In this document: positions 10,095 through 20,689 of the stretch, piece by piece | Layout: each line of letters opens with the position of its first letter | Position numbering within the stretch: the stretch's first letter is position 1 | Source of the DNA: Terebella lapidaria | Lineage: Eukaryota > Annelida > Polychaeta > Terebellida > Terebellidae | Reading direction: 5' to 3' | Length of the DNA stretch: 64,000 nucleotides | Assembly: GCA_949152475.1 (NCBI GenBank) | Contig: OX424556.1 | Span: 57,122,451-57,186,450, forward strand | Position numbers and translations under genes: made by a program | The notes under the pieces: model-generated | The model's database searches: none | Told to the model about the DNA's origin: nothing | Seen by the model: the letters and a program-made list of their open reading frames with translations, nothing else

Positions 10095-13000
10095 ATGAAT
10101 TCGCGTAAACCGCGAATTGTTGGCGTTACGTGGCGTCAAATAAAGGAGAATGGGGTCGAATCGGATGAGAATGATAGTCCGAAGTTCACTAGATCTACAA
10201 AAGACGGACCCAAGACGACTCTGCGACGGACACTGAGCCGCATGCAGTCGGTGCGCGACGCGTTCGGAACACTGGGACAGGTGCATGGACTAGATCTATG
10301 CTCTGATTTTTTTAACTCGTTTACACCGTTTTTTGCCTTCAGTTCAGTCAAGTTACTTCGAGCGAACTATTCAACTGAATATTGCATATCTGTGATACAA
10401 ACGGCAATTAATTTACACAAACCTGCCTTCCGGAACGCTATCTGTTTCTTTCAAAACACAAAAGTTTTATTTAAGCGAGGATTTGCTCGAACCATGGGCG
10501 CCGACATATTGCTTGGTTCTAGACAACTGATGACGGAATCCAAATGGACAAGTTCAAATTAGTCATAATAGGGGGATCGGGTTGTCAGTCGTCGTCAAGG
10601 TGCCTGCACGTGCGAGTAATTTCGAATCAGTTTACCTGCGTGGGCGGTCCCGAATCCTAACCCTCGCCCCTATGCAAATTATCGGAACAGAATCGCCCAT
10701 CACGTGCCAAAGGAAAACAATATTTGTTGACATGCAAACGACAGGATTTCAGGGAAAATTTATCATTGCAGTAGATTGCTAACTCTCACAGTTCTATGAG
10801 CAGAAGTCTGAAATTTTGCAGAAAAATGCCGTTTGATCTCCAGGTGAAGTATGCAAAGTTACAATACGATACCATTAAACATCGAAAAAATATCGGCAAA
10901 AAACGGTGTAAACGAGTTAGAAAAATCAGAGTATAGTTGTTGCTTATCACAATGGCCCGTAATACTTTCGCAGTCGTCTGTCTCAAGAGATATATTGAGT
11001 GGAGATAGAGATCTATATCAAAGACCAGGAGGGGGGACTGGGGGGTATTTAAGCCAGACCAGTTTCCTCTATTTTCAAAGTCCTCATCTCCCCTCCCAGT
11101 CAAGAAGTGATCGAGTTTATCGTGAGATCACTGTGATATCGCATATCAGATTCAGTCACAAGTGTGAATTCATCACATGAAGTCACAATTACTCACTGTG
11201 ATATCACCAGTATGACCTCGCCAGCTGCTCACAGGTGTGATGTCACTTTTCACTGTCCCCTGTGCGGGATCAAACAAGATGTCACTGTGACTTCATACCG
11301 ACTTCATCTAACTAACACTGCAGACTTCATGTCTCTGACTTCACTCCTATGAAATACCTGGTAACCGTGAATTCACTGTGATGTCACTCCTGTGAGTTAT
11401 GGTGGCCATTGTTATTGATCAACATTTGGTTTCCAAATTTTTGGAATTAAGGCATTTCGGCAGAAATGCCTTTATGGTTTTAGCAGAATTTTTTAGTCTC
11501 GAATCCTAACCCTCGCCCCTATGCAAATTATCGGAACAGAATCGCCCATCACGTGCCAAAGGAAAACAATATTTGTTGACATGCAAACGACAGGATTTCA
11601 GGGAAAATTTATCATTGCAGTAGATTGCTAACAGTTCTATGAGCAGAAGTCTGAAATTTTGCAGAAAAATGCCATTTGATCTCCAGGTGGAGTAAGCAAA
11701 GTTACAATACGATACCATTAAACATCGAAAAAATATCGGCAAAAAACGGTGTAAACGAGTTAGAAAAATCAGAGTATAATTGTTGCTTATCACAATGGCC
11801 CGTAATACTTTCGCAGTCGTCTGTCTCAAGAGATATATTGAGTGGAGATAGAGATCTATATCAAAGACCAGGAGGGGGGTATTTAAGCCAGACCAGTTTC
11901 CTCTATTTTCAATGTCCTCATCTCCCCTCCCAGTCAAGAAGTGATCGAGTTTATCGTGAGATCACTGTGATATCGCATATCAGATTCAGTCACAAGTGTG
12001 AATTCATCACATGAAGTCACAATTACTCACTGTGATATCACCAGTATGACCGCACCAGCTGCTCACAGGACCTGGTGTGATGTCACTTTTCACTGTCCCT
12101 GGTGCGGGATCAAACAAGATGTCACTGTGACTTCATACCGACTTCATCTAACTAACACTGCAGACTTCATGTCTCTGACTTCACTCCTATGAAATACCTG
12201 GTAACCGTGAATTCACTGTGATGTCACTCCTGTGAGTTATGGCGGCCATTGTTATTGATCAACATTTGGTTTACAAATTTTTGGAATTTTAATGGGCGTT
12301 TATCTTGTGGAACTTTGGCTTGAAATCAGCAACGAAAATGGTCTCAAACACAATTGCAATACTACACTAACAAAGTTATTAACATTAATTATCTTTGTTA
12401 ACTAACAATGTCATAGAAACTTCACACTGTGAACTCATCATGTGATGTCACCATGAGGTTACAAATTGAATTCACTGTGAACTCAGAAAAGGACTCATCG
12501 TGTTATGTGTATGTAAACTCACAGGGAATTCACAATGAAATCACATTCTTGACTGCATGGGCTTTGCCAATGAGCTTCGATCGCATTTTACAACATGTTT
12601 TATGATGTATTTTGCAATAAGCTGTCAATTTCCCCACTGACTCTCATGCGTTTCCTGATACAACAGATAAAGGTCTACTGCACAATATCATGCACACAAG
12701 AAATATTGAAAATATTTGCCCAAACTATACATATGTAAAATTAGTGATATAAGTTTAAATTTCGAACAGGAGTTTAAATTTTGATTGACACCTCCAGGCA
12801 GCACCAGTGCTTGTTTTCATGGAAGACAGGATGCCATATAAGCGGCAGGCCCCACCCACAGGGATAAATTTAGACGCAGGTCGCTGGCCCGGAGAAGGAA
12901 TTGTGTTTACATCTGTACTTACAGAGTCAGAGGCTTGCGGTAAAACCTGTCTACCATACCAGTCAGGTCACGCAGTGCACATGCATGTATATTGGTGAAC

Positions 13001-14435
13001 ATCAACAGTCTGGACAATATACAAGTTGATTTCGTTCGTTGTTTCAATCGAAATTTCGATCGTAAATTTGACTGTTCGAACTAAACGAGTCAATTTGAAA
13101 ATTATTTTCTTGAATAATTTTTGGTGTTCGAATTATTAAAGTGTTCGAACTAATTGAATAAATACGGTAGCAAAAGCGTATTTCTGCAGAAATACCTTTC
13201 TCCGTATTCCTGCAGAAATATGAAATATTGTATTCAAAACATAGAAATACATGAAACTGTATTTCTGTTGTTCATGCAAAATACACAATATCGTATTTGT
13301 AAACTCTGAAACCTGTAATTTTTTTTAGCTTCATTACACATTGTCAACACTAGCAACCTATCCTACTTGGCAATTTAGGTGTGATATTACTTGATGGACC
13401 TCTCTTTCAATCCGTATCCAACATTCATGTTGAAAAGCTCTTTTAACCACTTTTCAACATGAATTGCTGGATAGGGAATGATACGGATTGAAAGAGAGGT
13501 TCTTGGAGTGATATTCCACCTAAATTGCCAAGTGTGATATCTTCCAAGTTTGGACAATGTGTAATGAAGTTAAAAGAATTCACAGGTTAAAGAGGACTGT
13601 TAGAGTATATATTGCACAAACAGGTATAATTGCACAAAGTGCACATTAAAAAACATGGTTTCATGTGATAATTTGTGTTTTCCATCGTACAAGAGATGAT
13701 AACTTGAAATTAATTCTGACTTGGGTTGGATGTGGTTCATATTCGTTTTAGAAACTCCGAACATCAACGAGGCGACGGAAGCGACTGACGAATGCGTCCC
13801 CGTTCACACCTGGGAGACGGAGTGCGGCTGGGACGCCTGGCTCGGTGCAGCGACGCTCTGCTCGCCTCGCACAGCAGCGAGAGTCGGACAAGCTTTACTC
13901 GCCTTTCAATGTCGACACTCCCAGCAAAACTCCCTCTAAAATCAGAATGGGAATCCACGAACCCAAACGGTATCCTGTGCTGCCTCATTGTCCCAAGTAC
14001 CAACAATATCAGAACCATTCAATTCCTATATGCTGTAGTTATTGTTGACACATTAGGTACAGTACTGTTAGGCCGTTTCACACATTCATGATAACTTGTT
14101 TTGTGCAGGTTCAATTTTAGCAGCCCTGGACAGCTGTACAAAGATGTGAACTCTGTGTCGGAGGGTATACAAGCACTTAACGACATGAGTGACAGACTCA
14201 ATCAAGCAGCAGAGAGGAGGTAAGTAACACAACCTGTAAAATATAACTGACTCTTGTTGACTTGTAATGAACATAGTGGTGAAAGGACACTGTTGAAAAT
14301 CTGCGTTGATTCTGTGTCGATCTCTGTTCTTTACAAGGCCTGGCATCAGAACAACACCACAGCGACACAGACAAAAACCCGTCTTCGTTTGACTCTGATT
14401 ATGTCGATGCGTCCGGGAAATATACTCTTGCTTAG
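10095..14435 (+). CDS. PIMREG (FAM64A)-like mitotic regulator, four exons
   Basis: Four coding segments join in consistent phase: 10095-10280 (ATG, ends GGACAG|gtgcat), 13752-13969 (after cgttttag, ends AAACG|gtatcc), 14109-14219 (after ttgtgcag, ends GAGGAG|gtaagt) and 14363-14435 (after accacag, ends TAG). Together they give 195 residues. The protein is very basic and rich in SP/TP sites: RRTLSRMQS, RDAFGTLGQKLRTSTRRRKR (about 54-73), RRSARLAQQ, LYSPFNVDTP, then SEGIQALNDMSDRLNQAAE and an acidic tail DSDYVDASGKYTLA. The order (SAxSALGAVSQ..RRRKR, then SPxS, then a short helix GIQxLxxLSxxL) resembles vertebrate PIMREG, a nuclear APC/C substrate of mitotic cells. This comparison is from memory. 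RxxL degron-like motifs occur. The gene structure is more certain than the name; the last acceptor is the least certain part because its pyrimidine tract lies about 30 bases upstream. Confidence 0.55.
10301..10931. mobile_element. MITE-like element with about 37-bp terminal inverted repeats
   Basis: The left arm at 10301-10337 (starts CTCTGATTTTTTTAACTCG) and the right arm at 10895-10931 (ends CGAGTTAGAAAAATCAGAG) are inverted copies with about one mismatch. The element sits in intron 1 of the PIMREG-like gene, 20 bases after the donor site. A related pair of arms is at 51.35-51.64 kb. No transposase was seen. Confidence 0.65.
10649..12282 (+). repeat. Tandem duplication (about 0.8 kb x 2) rich in GTGAnnTCAC palindromes
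   Basis: The segments 10649-11448 and 11499-12282 are nearly identical, starting CGAATCCTAACCCTCGCCCC and ending near ATTTTTGGAATT. Differences are a few small indels and substitutions. Between them is a hairpin GGCATTTC-GGCA-GAAATGCC, the start motif of the repeat at 16.65 kb. Each copy includes the right half of the MITE above and about 290 bases dense in GTGATATCAC, GTGATGTCAC and GTGAATTCAC. It lies wholly in the first intron of the PIMREG-like gene. Confidence 0.85.
12425..12550 (+). repeat. Additional GTGA..TCAC motif cluster
   Basis: A degenerate continuation of the motif field, with TGTGAACTCATC, ATGTGATGTCACCATG, AATTCACTGTGAACTCA and ATTCACAATGAAATCAC. It is not part of the duplicated unit. 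Confidence 0.5.
13325..13574. mobile_element. Foldback MITE in intron 1 of the PIMREG-like gene
   Basis: This is a nearly full-length inverted repeat of about 250 bases. Left blocks (TTCATTACACATTGTC, TTGGCAATTTAGGTG, CCTCTCTTTCAATCCGTATC, CATGTTGAAAA) reappear inverted in reverse order on the right. The loop is about 13 bases (CTCTTTTAACCAC). No coding capacity. It ends about 180 bases before exon 2. Confidence 0.8.
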
Positions 14436-14659
14436 TGATCTGTAATGTGGTTTTCTTTTGTACTGTTGAACTGTTCTTGCTTTGTATTGCATGTTTAGCA
14501 TTTAGGAATTGCTTCATCAGAAAATAGGTGCCACTGTGTATTTTTAGGAAAATTTTGTTGCAGATCCTTGCTACATATAATCATACATGTACATGATTAG
14601 TCAGCTGGTTTTCTTGGACTGATAATGTGTCCATCGTAATTATTCAGCTTATGAATCTG

Positions 14660-15375
14660 CCATTAAAGTCTGTCATGAAATTGCTGCTGTGTTTATGTGA
14701 ACATTTAGTACATATGTATGTCATGAAATTGTTGCTGTGTTTATGTGAACATTTAGTACACAAGTCTGTCATGAAATTGCTGCTGTGTTTATGTGAACAT
14801 TTAGTGCACAAGTCTGTCATGAAATTGCTGCTGCATTTATGTGAACTTTTAGTACACATGTATGTCATGAAATTGCTGTTGCTGAGTTTATGTGAATATT
14901 TGGTACACAAGTCTGTCATGAAATTGCTGTTGCTTAGTTTATGTGAATATTTGGTACACAAGTCTGTCATGAAATTGCTGCTGTATTTATGTGAACATTT
15001 AGTACACAAGTCTGTCATGAAATTGCTGTTGTGTTTATGTGAGCATTTAGTGCACAAGTCTGTCATGAAATTGCTGCTGTGTTTATGTGAACATTTAGTG
15101 CACAAGTCTGTCATGAAATTGCTGCTGTGTTTATGTGAACATTTAGTGCACAAGTCTGTCATGAAATTGCTGCTGTGTTTATGTGAACATTTAGTACATA
15201 TGTATGTCATGAAATTGTTGCTGTGTTTATATGAACATTTAGTACACAAGTCTGTCATGAAATTGCTGTTGTGTTTATGTGAGCATTTAGTGCACAAGTC
15301 TGTCATGAAATTGCTGCTGTGTTAAATGTGAACATTTAGTACACATGTATGTCATGAAATTGCTGGTGCGTTTAT
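14660..15375. repeat. 48-bp tandem repeat, about 15 copies
   Basis: Units begin GTCATGAAATTGCTGCTGTG and continue with TTTATGTGAACATTTAGTACA; two units are 51 bases. Because 48 is a multiple of three, one frame on each strand stays open for over 200 codons (VMKLLLCLCEHLVHKS on plus, a MTDLCTKCSHKHSSNF pattern on minus). Period and open frames follow from the repeat itself, so I do not call a protein. It begins about 225 bases downstream of the PIMREG-like stop and could lie in its 3' flank. Confidence 0.9.
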
Positions 15376-16645
15376 GCACACATGATGATAAGAGAAGGGG
15401 TTATCGAACTATCTTACAACATGAGGCAGCATTGTAATCTCTGTCACTTTTGGCTCCAAGTCATCAACGAATACCGTCTGTATTTTAATCATCAATGACG
15501 TGAATGATGGCAGAAAAATTGCATTTATATTGATAATGCTAGAAAACGCCGGACAATGGCTTCACGATACTGATAAGACAGTACTGACAGCTGGTGATTT
15601 CAGATATTTCTGATAAACCCCCATTGTACATGTTGTATGATAAGGATTTACGCGACTCCTTACTAATCCTACCAAATCTTTCAGAGCTCATTTGGCATTC
15701 TTCGTTACAGCCCCTTATTGTTTTCTATGAATATCTTCTTTCTTAGACGGCAGTGATAGAAAGAAATATCAGGGGTGACTTGCCACCTGAATCCTATAGC
15801 CACAGACTGCACCTAAGCTTCCACCATATTTTATGCCCATGCAGTAAACAATGGACATAATTCACTTAAAATTAGTGTAGCATGGATATGAGGAATCTTA
15901 TGATACATCTCTTGGTGACCCTGAACTTGACCCAAGATATCATTGGAAGAAGTTCAAGGTTAATTCCACCTCAAATGTGGGAATTGGTCTGTTGGTATTG
16001 TATGAGCATATGTACATGATATAGGAAATCATATATACACAACATAATAACTTGGTGAAATATTCTGGTGATCTTCCATGAGCTGCAGGGCCCTTGGCCC
16101 TATGTTTATATTTGTTTTTACATTTAAATGAGTTAAATGTTCTACATATAAATATATGATAATGATATGATGTTAATTTTTATCCTGCATAGTTTTTTTG
16201 CGGAAAATACATAAATATACACTTGCTATACATAAATATACACTTGCTATGTGTTTCTGTGTTTGGTCATAGATACTGTATTGTGTTGTGTGTAGTTTTG
16301 TCTGCTCCACCTGATTGTAATGGAGCAAATCTAAGTTTGTAGAATTGCAGTCACTGGTGAGCACATCCAATAGATTCAGGTATCTTTGTGGAGAGTTCGT
16401 CTCTGTACCAAATAACTTGTTGGTGGTCCCTGTGCGATAAAACTAAGATAATGTATTCTATTACACGAAGTCTCATTTCACAGGTTCATATACATGTTGA
16501 AAATTGATCTATTGGAATAGAGATAAAGTCCTTGTAGACATGGAAGTCTTATTTTGCAAGATGTCCTATCTTACACAGACCATTGGATAAATCTAGCATA
16601 TGAATCATATAACATGTATTGATAAATGTGTGACATGTAATTTGA
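15376..16645. other. No gene; degenerate AGGTCA-family traces
   Basis: Around 15890-16110 are weak traces of the AGGTCA module (GGTGACCCTGAACTTGACCC, ATAGGAAATCATATATAC). A near-perfect 26-base direct repeat on ATACATAAATATACACTTGC occurs at about 16207-16250. Nothing else is recognisable. Confidence 0.4.
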
Positions 16646-17553
16646 TTTAAGGCATTTCGGCTCGAAACGCCCTTATGGTTTTGTATGAGTTTTTTTCTTT
16701 TTTCACTTTCGACGTTTCGGTTTTCGATCGATAACTCGTGAGTGCCTGAACGGATCTTGTCCAAATTTTCACCAGTGTTCGGAAATATTATGTAGAAGAC
16801 CCCTATTGTTTTGGAGCCGGCTCCAAGGTCCGTGAGGATGAAATCCATGTAGATTGTCACACTTTGGTTGTTATAACTCAAAAAATATACAGGCAATGAC
16901 TGCAGAACTTTGCATGGAGGATCATAATCATATACCACCAGGGAAGGACCATATTAATTTTGGAATCATTCCGTCAAATGACCTTTGACCTGCATGTTGG
17001 AATATATTTTTTGCTGATTCATCCTTGGGGTTTCCTGCATATCTCGGAAACGGTGTGTTGTAGAGCTAAAAAGACTTTATTTTCGGACTCGTGGCCCTAG
17101 ACAAACATATCAAATGGGTACTAGGAATGAACTTTGACCTTGACCTGAAATTTTTTTGCCGAGTCGGCATTCTCCATTTTTGGCGATATCTCGGAAACGG
17201 TGCGTCACAGAACGAAACGGACGTTATTATCGGACTTGTCGCCCAAGACGAAGATGTCTAAGGGGGAATAATGGATGGACTTTGACCTTGACCTGAATTT
17301 TTTTTGCTGAGTCAGTATTTTTTGTTTTTGGCAAAATTTCGGAAATGGTGCGTCGTAGAGTGAAACGGACGTTATTTTTGGACTTGTTGCCCTAGACAAA
17401 CATGTCTTATGTTTATTGAGTGAACTTTGACCTTCGACATTTTCAGAGTCCTCATAGTTCTATTTTATTATCTCTTAGGGATATGCTAGGTAGGAAAAGA
17501 GCTTCATACGAAATGCCCTAAGGCATCTTTAGGCCTTGACGTCTAGTTTTAAT
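16646..17553 (+). repeat. Dispersed repeat with AAGGCATTTCGG start and GACGTCTAGTTTTAAT end
   Basis: The element opens with a hairpin-like AAGGCATTTCGG..GAAACGCCCTTATGG and closes GAAATGCCCTAAGGCATC..GACGTCTAGTTTTAAT. The interior has three tandem blocks of about 140 bases around 'tctcggaaacggtgcgtc' and 'gttatttttggacttgttgc', each followed by TTTGACCTTGACCTGAA. Related blocks recur at 20.28-20.66 and 29.62-29.94 kb, and end fragments near 38.01-38.06 and 45.53 kb. Confidence 0.6.
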
Positions 17554-18320
17554 ATCTATGAGTGTGTCTGGATGGTGGTGTTTGTAATGTCTGTGAGCTT
17601 TAGGATCCAACCAGTTTGTACTGTACAGTTATAATCGTGTAGTCTAGTTTACTCTGCATTGCCTGCATGATTACAAGTATTAAGTTCAAGTATCATGAGT
17701 ATTGTATAGAATTTAGTCAATTACGAATGGTACAAACCTACATTATGGGAAATGTAATATGCTTCTACAGCCTGTATAATATTTGTATTTAACCAGTAGT
17801 GTTGCAGTGTATGTAGTCAGGGTTGGAATGTCAATGAAAATCTGATGAGCCAAGATTCTTGTATAATGATCATCAAATACATCATTTTATATTTTACTAG
17901 TAACATGTTTTGGATGTGATTTACACCATCTACAGAATATCTACATATCCCTGCACACTGGGCCATGGATACGCTGTAAATACAAGGTAATCAATGTCAT
18001 GTATGTAACCACCACATTTATAATACATAAGCCAACTTGTTTGTACAAGGATTGTTTTGAATGATATTCGTTTTATTCTATTCATGACTTTATGAAATGT
18101 ATAGACTTTAAAATATATTGGATGGACCGTTTATGTAATATTTATCGTGTTATGCATGTAACATTGTAGTGTCATGTGGAAAAATATATACCTAAAAATG
18201 CAGATGCCTTATTTATATTCAGCACTGGGTGATAGTTAGGAAAATCCAGCACAAAATACACTTCTGGTTTTGAGCCAACAAAATCTTTTCAGTAACTTTC
18301 TTATTGTTGCATAACACTCA
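17554..18320. other. AT-rich stretch without recognised feature
   Basis: Many ATG-containing short frames, none with a protein signature. No tandem structure was noted. Confidence 0.5.
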
Positions 18321-19116
18321 CATAATGGGAGCTGTCAAAACCATACTCATAGAACGCTTGAGAATAAAGCTTAAAAATTGGCACTTTCAAATGGGAAGTC
18401 GTATATAGCAATTTGTGTGGAAATTTGTGTTTTGAAAGGTCAAAACCGCCATTTTGGGGTCAAAAAATGTCCATATTTGCCTCTACAGATGAAATGCTTG
18501 TAGATAGAGCTTAATTTTGCATTATGAACATACAAGAAGTCGTATATGGAACATCTGATGATGCCTTGAGTGCTAAATGTCCGACGTGAAATGTGTAAAA
18601 TAACCACTGAGGCCTAAACACTTGTGCATACAGGTTAGGATTGTGCATAAACTTACAAGAATTCGTGTATAAATGGCACATCTTTTGGTGACCTTGAATT
18701 TGACCTCAAATGACCTTGAAGGCCAAATCTAAAAGTCTTGCCTTACCTGACATGTGCAAATTGGCCTCTACAGACAAAATACTTGTTGATAGAGGTTATA
18801 CTAGTATGTTTGTATTATCAACATATATAAAGTCATATATGCAGCATACCTAATTGTGACATTGCAGTTCACAAAGATGACCTTGATTAGTAAACTCAAG
18901 GTCATATGTCACCTGCCATGCTTAAAACCAAAATTGATCGGTGACCTATCTTTTTTTCCGCTGTTTTTGTTTCCAACCGTTTACTTTAGTTTGCCTTGAT
19001 GTATCTCCGCCAAGTTTTCAACATTGGTCAGACATATTATGTGGATGAAACCTATTGTTTTTCATCCGGATCTGAGGTCCGTGAGGTCTGTGAAGGTGAA
19101 ATCCATGTCGATTTTT

Positions 19117-20127
19117 GGGCGGGTTGCGTGCAACCAACCCGCCTATTAGATTGGCGTGTCCGTCTGTCTGATTGGCCGTCCGTCCGTCCGTCTGTCCGGC
19201 CGTCCGTCCGTCAACAATTTCTTGTGAACGCGATAACTTACAAAGTTTTTAACGAAATACCGCCAAAATCATACCAGAGGTGCATCATGAGCAGATCTCG
19301 GACAAGTTCGATGATGGGTGACCTTGACCTATTTTTCAGGTCGTGGCAGGACTTCGAACTTGACAATACATGAAAACAGGACTTTGTACCTTGTGAACGC
19401 GATAACTTACAAAGTTTTTAACGAAATACTGCCAAAATCATACCAGAGGTGCATCATGAGCAGATCTCGGACAAGTTCGATGATGGGTGACCTTGACCTA
19501 TTTTTCAGGTCGTGGCAGGACTTTGAACTTGACAATACATGAAAACAGGACTTTGTACCTTGTGAACGCGATAACTTACAAAGTTTTTAACGAAATACCG
19601 CCAAAATCATACCAGAGGTGCATCATGAACAGATCTCGGACAAGTTCGATGATAGGTGACCTTGACCTATTTTTCAGGTCGTGGCAGGACTTCGAACTTG
19701 ACAATACATGAAAACAGGACTTTGTACCTTGTGAACGCGATAACTTACAAAGTTTTTAACGAAATACCGCCAAAATCATACCAGAGGTGCATCATGAGCA
19801 GATCTCGGGCAAGTTCGATGATGGGTGACCTTGACCTATTTTTCAGGTCGTGGCAGGACTTCGAACTTGACAATACATGAAAACAGGACTTTGTGCCTTG
19901 TGAACACGATAACTTACAAAGTTTTTAACGAAATACCGCCAAAATCATACCGGAGATGCATCATGAGCAGATCTCGGACAAGTTCGATGATGGGTGACCT
20001 TGACCTATTTTTCAAGTCGTGGCAGGACTCCGAACTTGATAATACATGAGAACAATGCCAATTCCTTCCACTAACAGCCCTCCTCGATGCAACCCGCCCA
20101 ATTGTCGCGGGCGTGACTTATACTTGT
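19117..20127. mobile_element. 1-kb inserted element made of five 169-bp tandem units
   Basis: The ends carry GGGCGGGTTGC (left) and GCAACCCGCCC (right, about 20093) as short inverted repeats; the left end also folds on itself. Inside, units starting CTTGTGAACGCGATAACTTA lie at 19221, 19390, 19559, 19728 and 19897, exactly 169 bases apart. A (CCGT)n tract at about 19177-19212 precedes them. Duplicated copy B runs uninterrupted across the equivalent site at about 29445-29452, so this is an insertion. No transposase; class unresolved. Confidence 0.75.
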
Positions 20128-20689
20128 TTGGACTTAGTTTCCACACGATAACTCAAAAAGTATACAGGCAATGGCTGCACAAAGTTGCATGAATGTTCAT
20201 AAACCAGTAGGGAAGCACCCTATTGATTTGGGTTCAATCCGTCAAACGATCTTTGACTTAGAGGTCGGAAGAGTTTTCAACCTGTGATCTTTGAGGTTTC
20301 CTGCATATCTCGGGAACAGTGCGTCGTAGAGCGAAACGGACGTTATTTTCGGACTCGTCGCTATAGACAAACATGTCTAAAGGGTATTGGGGATGTACGT
20401 TGACCTTGACCTTGAATTTTTATGCTGAATCGGCATTTTTCATTTTCTGCGATATCTTGGAAACAGTGCGTCATAGAGCAAAACGGACATTATTTTCGGA
20501 CTCGTCGCCCAAGACAAAAATGTCTAAGGGCTATTATGGATGAACTTTCACCTTGACCTGAAATTTTATTGCCGAGTCGGCATTTTTCTTTTCAAGCGAT
20601 ATCTCGGAAACGGTGCGTCGTAGAGCAAAACGGACGTTATTTTTGGAATAAACTTTGACCTGAATTTTTTGCACATTTTCCAAATATCT

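Noticed and set aside
10095-10562. A single 155-codon gene from ATG 10095
   Set aside because: After residue 62 the frame runs into a MITE arm at 10301; a clean donor at 10280 and phase-matched downstream exons explain the first 62 codons better.
12790-12998. Possible exon with PYKRQAPPTGINLDAGR-like sequence
   Set aside because: An acceptor-like CCTCCAG precedes it, but no clear donor in phase with neighbouring exons was found, and the PIMREG-like exons join without it.
14363-14445. Alternative acceptor ctttacaag for the last PIMREG-like exon
   Set aside because: It has the better pyrimidine tract, but its phase leads to a basic stretch and an early stop; the acceptor at 14362 gives an acidic tail in phase. 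The choice remains uncertain.
14627-15325. Overlapping 220-232-codon frames on both strands
   Set aside because: A direct result of a 48-bp tandem unit without stops; no recognisable protein and both strands are equally open.
16173-16370. Short minus-strand frame with IASVYLCIASVYLCI
   Set aside because: Caused by a 26-base direct repeat on ATACATAAATATACACTTGC; no gene evidence.
19318-20049. Recurring 74-codon open frames
   Set aside because: They are the same 169-bp unit read in a new phase each time, without a start context or homology.
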